Below, one piece after another: positions 59,329 to 64,000 of a stretch of DNA of 64,000 bases. The stretch's first letter is position 1. Each line of letters starts with the position of its first letter. Made by a program: the position numbers and the translations under genes. The notes beneath the pieces were generated by a model. It was not told where the DNA came from, ran no database searches, and saw only the letters and a list, made by a program, of their open reading frames with translations. Origin of the DNA: JAAZKA01 sp034926225 (lineage in GTDB: Bacteria; Bacillota; Clostridia; Oscillospirales; QAMX01); assembly GCA_034926225.1 (NCBI GenBank), contig JAYFRF010000007.1, positions 62,001 through 126,000 of the forward strand, written 5' to 3'.

Positions 59329-59956
59329 ACTTCGTGCCGAAAATACGGTCGCCGGCGTCGCCGAGACCGGGGACGATATAACCATTCTGATTGAGCTTCT
59401 CGTCGATGCAGCCGATGATCAAGGACACGTCCGGATGCGTCTTACGCAGCCGTTCGAGTCCCTCCGGCGCCGCGATGATGTGCATACACTTGATATTCGT
59501 GCAGCCGCGCTGCTTGATGAAGTTAACCGCTGCAACCGCGCTGCCGCCGGTGGCGAGCATCGGATCAAGCAGAATGACCTGACGATTCTGGATATCATCC
59601 GGAAGCTTACAGTAATATTCATGCGGCTCGAGCGTCTCATGGTCGCGATACAGCCCGATATGTCCGACCTTCGCGGGCGGCACGAGTGCCAACACACCGT
59701 CTACCATCCCAAGTCCCGCGCGGAGAATCGGTACGACCGCAAGCTTTCTGCCCGCGAGTCTCTTCGCCTTTGTCTGTGTGATCGGCGTCTTAACCTCGCA
59801 TTCCTCCAGCGGCAGATCCCGCAGCGCTTCATACGCCATCAGCATTGAGATCTCCTGAATCAACTCGCGAAACTCCTTTGACCCGGTATTTTCATCGCGC
59901 AGCATGGTAATTTTATGCTCAATCAGCGGATGATCCATAATCGTCACTTGACTCAT
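59327..59956 (-). CDS. upp: Uracil phosphoribosyltransferase
   Basis: A 209-residue enzyme that makes UMP from uracil and PRPP. MDHPLIEHKITMLRDENTGS is the family N-terminus, VPILRAGLGMVDGVL a conserved core, LLDPMLATGGSAVAAVNFIK the PRPP-binding loop, and GYIVPGLGDAGDRIFGTK the C-terminal uracil site. The start at MSQVTIMDH (59956) is chosen, with GAGGG about 11 nt upstream. It is monocistronic with promoter at 59995-60023. Confidence 0.97.
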   Translation of the reverse strand: MSQVTIMDHPLIEHKITMLRDENTGSKEFRELIQEISMLMAYEALRDLPLEECEVKTPITQTKAKRLAGRKLAVVPILRAGLGMVDGVLALVPPAKVGHIGLYRDHETLEPHEYYCKLPDDIQNRQVILLDPMLATGGSAVAAVNFIKQRGCTNIKCMHIIAAPEGLERLRKTHPDVSLIIGCIDEKLNQNGYIVPGLGDAGDRIFGTK

Positions 59957-59994
59957 GTTCTCATATCCCTCTTCCACAAAAATTTATTCTCGTC

Positions 59995-60023
59995 ATTTTA
60001 ACATATTATCTGTATTTTTGCAA
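59995..60023 (-). promoter_or_regulatory. Sigma-A promoter of upp
   Basis: Reverse strand TTGCAA (60018-60023), 17 bp, TAAAAT (59995-60000). Confidence 0.6.
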
Positions 60024-60066
60024 GGCTTATTGCGAAGCTCTCATAACTTTTCTTATGCGTTCTCCT

Positions 60067-60100
60067 TTCGACTGCATTTTTTCTTCCCATACATTATAAT
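60067..60100 (+). promoter_or_regulatory. spoIIG-type promoter with a Spo0A box in the -35 region
   Basis: TATAAT (60095-60100) has no consensus -35 at 17 bp. At 21 bp upstream stands TTCGACT (60067-60073), which matches the reverse Spo0A box TTCGACA at six of seven bases. The B. subtilis spoIIG promoter has the same long spacing and an overlapping Spo0A box. Confidence 0.5.
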
Positions 60101-60130
60101 CATCCTTACTCGGGCAAAGGAGGTGCCGCG

Positions 60131-60955
60131 ATGTACCTGGACATTCTCTTTCTCGTTGACCTCGCCATGAATACCCTGCTCCTGTTCGCCTGCGCACGCT
60201 TGACAGGCGCTCCCATCCGCTTAAAACGCATCCTCCTCGGCGCGGCCTCCGGCGGACTTGCGACCGTCGCTCTTTGGTTTCTGGACGCTGCTTCTCCCGC
60301 GCTCCCTCTTCTGCGCGCCGCCGTCGCGATGCTCGTTACAGCCGCCGCTTTTGGCTTCCACGACCTCCGCCTGACCGTCACGCGCGCCTGCGTTCTCTAC
60401 GCCGTCTCCTGTGCGCTCGCCGGTGTTATTGCTTCCGTCGGCGGTACCGAACGCTTGCTGCGCGGTTTATCCTTCGGTATGATTTTTTTCGCGGGACTTG
60501 CCGTTTGCTTATTCGCTTCCGTCATCTCCCAGTTCCGTGAAATCCGTGCCGCTGCTCTCGTCGATGAGGTCACGCTCACCTACCACGACCGCACCGTCAC
60601 CCTCCGCGCCCTGCTCGATACCGGACACTCCCTCGTCGATCCCGTCACCAACCGCCCCGTCCTAGTCGCCACCTGCGATAGTCTCCGGACGCTCTTTCCC
60701 CCGGCTCTCGCCGCCGTCATCGACCGCACGGGTGTGGACGATGCTTCCGCGTTTCTTTGCGCGCTTGACCGCGCCGGAATCCGCGGCTTTACCCTCGTCC
60801 CTTATCGCGCTGTCGGCAACTCCGGCGGCTTGCTCCCCGCATTCCTGCCGACTTCGGCCATCAAGGATGGTCACGCTCAGTCCGTGATCGTCGCGATCAC
60901 CTCGACGGAGCTGTCAACGACCGACACCTACGACGCGCTTCTCGGCGCTGTCTGA
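60131..60955 (+). CDS. spoIIGA: Sigma-E processing peptidase SpoIIGA
   Basis: A 274-residue protein with five N-terminal membrane helices (to about residue 145) and a cytoplasmic aspartic protease half whose motif is ALLDTGHSLVDPVTNRPV. SpoIIGA cuts pro-sigma-E in the mother cell on a forespore signal. AAGGAGGTG is ideally spaced before the ATG. The next gene, 25 bp downstream, is its substrate sigE. The start MYLDILFLVDLAMN is typical. The promoter looks Spo0A-controlled. Confidence 0.93.
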   Translation: MYLDILFLVDLAMNTLLLFACARLTGAPIRLKRILLGAASGGLATVALWFLDAASPALPLLRAAVAMLVTAAAFGFHDLRLTVTRACVLYAVSCALAGVIASVGGTERLLRGLSFGMIFFAGLAVCLFASVISQFREIRAAALVDEVTLTYHDRTVTLRALLDTGHSLVDPVTNRPVLVATCDSLRTLFPPALAAVIDRTGVDDASAFLCALDRAGIRGFTLVPYRAVGNSGGLLPAFLPTSAIKDGHAQSVIVAITSTELSTTDTYDALLGAV

Positions 60956-60980
60956 CGCGTATACATAAAAGGAGGACACC

Positions 60981-61712
60981 ATGCGCTCGCTGCACCTGAC
61001 CCTGCTGCGTCTGTATCTGCGCTTTCGGCGGCTTTTGGGGCTTGCCCCATCCACCTTCTACATCGGCGGCGCGGAAACGCTGCCGCCCGCGCTGACTCCG
61101 GATGAGGAGGCGACCCTGCTCGGCGTATTCCGCACCAATGCCGCCAGCGTCCGCCGTACGCTCATCGAACACAACCTGCGGCTTGTTGTCTACATCGCCC
61201 GCAAGTTTGAAAACACAGGCGCGGATATCGAAGACCTCATCTCCATCGGCACCATCGGCTTGATCAAAGCGATCAATACCTACGACCCCGACCGCAAGAT
61301 CAAGCTGGCCACCTACGCCTCCCGCTGCATCGAAAACGAAATCCTGATGCATCTGCGCAAAACCACCAATCTGCGCCGCGAAGTCAGTCTCTCGGAGCCT
61401 CTCGGCAGCGACAGCGACGGTAACGAGCTCCTGCTCGCGGATATTCTCGGCACCGATCCCGAGGAAGTATCCAAGCCCTTCGAGGACGACGTCGATCTCT
61501 CCCTGCTGCGCTCCGCGTTATCCCACTTAACCCCCAGAGAGCGCATGATCATCTCCCTGCGCTTCGGTATCGGCGACAGCCCGGGGCGCTCCACCGGCGA
61601 AAAAACACAAAAGGAGGTGGCTGACCTGCTGGGAATCTCCCAGTCGTATATCTCCCGCCTGGAAAAGCGCATCATCGTCAGGCTGCGGCGGGAACTGTTT
61701 CGAAGCTTCTAG
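60981..61712 (+). CDS. sigE: Sporulation sigma factor sigma-E precursor
   Basis: A 243-residue sigma factor. The pro-peptide (MRSLHLTLLRLYLRFRRLL) is amphipathic and is followed by the cleavage region FYIGGAETLPPALTPDEE, similar to YIGGSEALPP in Bacillus. NLRLVVYIARKFENTGADIE and LISIGTIGLIKAINTYDPD are region 2, and KEVADLLGISQSYISRLEKR is region 4. It drives early mother-cell genes after processing by SpoIIGA. AAGGAGG precedes the ATG. No sigG follows; a terminator does. Confidence 0.96.
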   Translation: MRSLHLTLLRLYLRFRRLLGLAPSTFYIGGAETLPPALTPDEEATLLGVFRTNAASVRRTLIEHNLRLVVYIARKFENTGADIEDLISIGTIGLIKAINTYDPDRKIKLATYASRCIENEILMHLRKTTNLRREVSLSEPLGSDSDGNELLLADILGTDPEEVSKPFEDDVDLSLLRSALSHLTPRERMIISLRFGIGDSPGRSTGEKTQKEVADLLGISQSYISRLEKRIIVRLRRELFRSF

Positions 61713-61730
61713 TCTGGCTCCATATTCCGT

Positions 61731-61773
61731 AAAAGGGAGAGAACCTGATAAACTTCAGGCTCTCTCCCTTTTT
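61731..61773. terminator. Terminator of spoIIGA-sigE, likely bidirectional
   Basis: AAAAGGGAGAGA pairs with TCTCTCCCTTTTT around an inner ACCTGA/TCAGG stem. It also ends the reverse-strand oxidoreductase gene. Confidence 0.85.
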
Positions 61774-61774
61774 G

Positions 61775-62743
61775 TTATGCAATCATATGCGCATCCGCAT
61801 CCGCCCGCGCGAGCAGCGTAACCCGTGTCGCGTCAAATGCGTCGATGCCGTGGTAAATGGCATCACTCCTGCGCTCCGGATGCACGATCAGCGCAAGGAA
61901 GTGATCAAATATCGGCGCAACCGGTAAAAGCGGCATCGGCTCGTCCCCGGTGTGCTCCCGATTGATCAGGTACACCCGATTGCCCCGCACCTCTATGACC
62001 CCCTCGTCACCCGCGATGCGGATACGGTCGTCGCCGTGCGTAGGCGCGTTCGCCGGACGCAGATAATCCGCGTGCAGCTGCGCTTCCACGCCGCCCGCAA
62101 GCGTCATATTCACTGTCGCCGTCGCTTCCATCGTCCCATTGCCGCCGTTTCCCACACAGGAATGCCGCCCCGTTACGCTCTCGCAGGGAAGCCCCGTCAT
62201 CCACAGCGCCAGATCGACGACATGGATGCCGATCCACGGAATCGTCCCGCCGTAGAGCGCGCGATCGGCATAAAATGCCGGGCGGCTGCCGAGCCGGTAC
62301 GATTTCTGCCCCGTTACAAGCAGCGGCCTGCCGATCGCACCTGCGTCACAGAGCTGTTTTGCTGTGTAGAACCACGGGTCGAACCGCAGTGTCAGCATCG
62401 AAAAGTACGGCGCCGCGCTGTTCTTCGCGGCATCCTCCACTTTCCGAAGGTCTTCCAATATCGTCGCGGCGGGCTTCTCACAGTAGACGGCTACCCCCCG
62501 TCCGAGCGCTTCGGCAGCGATCGCGGCGTTATCCGAAAATACGGTGTTTACAACCACGGCGTCCACATGTCCGAGAAGCTCCCGCCAGTCCTCATAATAC
62601 GGGATCCCTCGTCCGTCAGCCAGCGCCTGCGCGTTGTCCTCCGCTCTGCCCCCGGACGCCGCACCGATAAAGCTTACCCTGCCTCCCGCGTTTAACGCCG
62701 TACCGTAATGTCCGCACGCGCCGATGATACCGACACGTGTCAT
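61775..62743 (-). CDS. Gfo/Idh/MocA-family oxidoreductase
   Basis: A 322-residue dehydrogenase, on the short side for the family. TRVGIIGACGHYGTAL is a modified nucleotide-binding loop. YCEKPAATILEDLR has the conserved Lys, and YGGTIPWIGIHVVDLALWMT keeps the active-site His with Gly/Ile in place of the usual Asp. It probably acts on a sugar or cyclitol. It overlaps the next upstream gene by 4 bp (ATGA), so the two oxidoreductases are translated together. Confidence 0.88.
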   Translation of the reverse strand: MTRVGIIGACGHYGTALNAGGRVSFIGAASGGRAEDNAQALADGRGIPYYEDWRELLGHVDAVVVNTVFSDNAAIAAEALGRGVAVYCEKPAATILEDLRKVEDAAKNSAAPYFSMLTLRFDPWFYTAKQLCDAGAIGRPLLVTGQKSYRLGSRPAFYADRALYGGTIPWIGIHVVDLALWMTGLPCESVTGRHSCVGNGGNGTMEATATVNMTLAGGVEAQLHADYLRPANAPTHGDDRIRIAGDEGVIEVRGNRVYLINREHTGDEPMPLLPVAPIFDHFLALIVHPERRSDAIYHGIDAFDATRVTLLARADADAHMIA

Positions 62744-64000
62744 AGATAGCGGCTCCCGTCAAAGCGCGTAACCTCCGCCGGCCGGAATTCCACTGCAGGG
62801 CACGTCCATGCATAGGAAAGCTCCGACGGCAGCTTCATCTGCCCGTAGCAGATCAGCAGATCATCCCGCAGCGTATTCGCAAACCAGCCGTGATCCTCCC
62901 CTTTTTGATTCTCCGCGTTCGGGACATCGACGAGATAACGTTTGTCGATCAGCTGCTCGGGGATAAGGTCGAACATGCCGTCGGTCACCTTCAAATGCGG
63001 CAGGATGCTGCCGACAACGCAGGTGATCGCGGATCTGTCCCCCGATGCCGCCGCATCGATACATGTTTGAATCTTGCGCGAGGTCTCCTCCCATATCTGC
63101 GGGTCGCCGTAATCCTTCGTCGTACCATCCCGGAAGGTCACATGGATGATATCATCCTTCTCGTCCTCGTTAAAGCGTACGAGGGCGTTCTCATAGGCAA
63201 ACTCAAAACGCGTGGTCTGGTCGCCGGTCAGGGAATAGGAGCAGCCATACCAAAACGGCACGTTCCCTGGCAGTTCACCGCGCAGCGCGAACACATCCGG
63301 CGTTTCCATGTCAGGCTTTACGCGGTAAGCCTCCGCAAGTACCCGCTCTGGCATTGCTGACGCAGAAAGCGACGCGCCCTCCGGCAGTCCCGCGCCGCCG
63401 ACAAAGAACAGGTTATGCAGATAATGCGCCGTCGCATTCGTGATCACGCAGTCAAGTATCCAATTCCCACGATTATCGCGGTATTTTCCCTTCCATGTGT
63501 GGTTGTAGTAGCTTAAAAACCGCTTCCACGACACGAACGCCTTCATATATACGGGCTGACCTAGCTTACCCACCAGAATATCCCGCTTCAATTCAAGAAC
63601 CGGCTGTGAAAAACTCCACTGGAACCCGACCGCGAGGAACTTCCCCGTCCGTTCGGAGGTTTCCTGAAGTGTTACGGCGTCCTGAATCGTCGGGCAGAGC
63701 GGCTTTTCGACGAGTACATGCGAACCGTGCTCCATCGCATATACAGACTGCGGACGATGCAGCGGGATCGGCGTCGCGATCAGCGCTAGATCGGCAGTCT
63801 TTTCCGCATAGAACGACTCGAGATCATCATAAATCGGATATCCCTGCTTCTGTACCCAATCACAGCTCGGCGCTTTCGCCGCGAACGGATCGACAATGCC
63901 TTCGATCGTAAAATTAGCAGCATCCTTTTCAAGTCTTTCACGCAGATATCTGACATAGGTGTCGCCGTAGCCGCCGATACCCACCAGAACGAGTTTTACC
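62740..64000 (-). CDS. Gfo/Idh/MocA-family oxidoreductase, start outside window
   Basis: At least 419 residues. The frame from GTG 63984 begins MGIGGYGDTYV, but it stays open to base 64000 as VKLVLVGIGGYG, the full Rossmann strand. The last visible base fits the final G of an ATG at about 64002. So the true start lies just outside. VEKPLCPTIQDAV has the conserved Lys and WILDCVITNATAHYLHNLFF the Asp and His of the active site. It is longer than its relatives and carries an extra C-terminal region ending DGSRYL. It is paired with the gene at 61775 and may share its substrate. Confidence 0.88.
   Translation of the reverse strand, partial: VKLVLVGIGGYGDTYVRYLRERLEKDAANFTIEGIVDPFAAKAPSCDWVQKQGYPIYDDLESFYAEKTADLALIATPIPLHRPQSVYAMEHGSHVLVEKPLCPTIQDAVTLQETSERTGKFLAVGFQWSFSQPVLELKRDILVGKLGQPVYMKAFVSWKRFLSYYNHTWKGKYRDNRGNWILDCVITNATAHYLHNLFFVGGAGLPEGASLSASAMPERVLAEAYRVKPDMETPDVFALRGELPGNVPFWYGCSYSLTGDQTTRFEFAYENALVRFNEDEKDDIIHVTFRDGTTKDYGDPQIWEETSRKIQTCIDAAASGDRSAITCVVGSILPHLKVTDGMFDLIPEQLIDKRYLVDVPNAENQKGEDHGWFANTLRDDLLICYGQMKLPSELSYAWTCPAVEFRPAEVTRFDGSRYL

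Noticed and set aside
1..64000. CRISPR arrays, tRNA or rRNA genes, insertion sequences, prophage
   Set aside because: Looked for on both strands; no regular spaced repeats, cloverleaf-like genes, transposases or integrases were seen.

Overview
The window comes from a high-GC, endospore-forming member of the Firmicutes, most likely an uncultured clostridial lineage. Evidence: the infC-rpmI-rplT operon, the sporulation genes spoIIGA-sigE, sigG and sleB, the darA-holB-ricT cluster, nfeD-floA, strong TTGACA/TATAAT promoters with 17-bp spacing, AGGAGG-type ribosome sites, and many TTG start codons. No rRNA, tRNA, insertion sequence, prophage or CRISPR array was seen. Species-level placement is not possible by eye.

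Layout. 0-4.7 kb: a partial exported protein, a cation/proton antiporter, a 5'-truncated sodium-symporter remnant, and rplT-rpmI-infC behind an attenuator leader with an apparent AUC start on infC. 4.7-14.5 kb: carbohydrate genes (GH36 alpha-galactosidase, HAD phosphatase, GH20 hexosaminidase, TIM-barrel isomerase, FucI/AraA-like isomerase, amidohydrolase) plus an Rrf2 regulator and an MscS channel. 14.6-20.7 kb: a BceAB-type exporter with a BceR-like operator, serine dehydratase, and an acyl-CoA ligase. 20.9-24.8 kb: an operon of MATE pump, iron-sulfur flavoprotein, ThuA-like protein and Gfo/Idh/MocA oxidoreductase. 24.9-29.2 kb: ClpC, and a BlaI/M56 pair. 29.2-39.3 kb: another oxidoreductase, sleB, a lipoprotein with a two-component system, FemAB, alanine racemase, then darA-holB-ricT. 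39.3-42.3 kb: nfeD-floA with a small partner, and sigG. 42.4-54.6 kb: an unrecognised TIM-barrel-like protein, an operon of flavin reductase, Gfo/Idh/MocA and two TIM-barrel isomerases, two tandem serine hydrolases, another isomerase, and potABCD. 54.8-64 kb: pseudouridine synthase, SLH protein, beta-propeller protein, upp, spoIIGA-sigE, and two more Gfo/Idh/MocA genes, the last running off the window.

The recurring theme is sugar oxidation and isomerisation without visible sugar kinases: five Gfo/Idh/MocA oxidoreductases, four AP-endonuclease-2-type TIM barrels, a ThuA-like protein and two cytosolic glycosidases. This fits an oxidative route of glycoside breakdown through 3-keto sugars, which is an inference. 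The second theme is the cell envelope and sporulation: FemAB, Alr, SleB, an SLH protein, BceAB, BlaI/M56 and the sporulation sigma factors, several with recognisable stage-specific promoter candidates.
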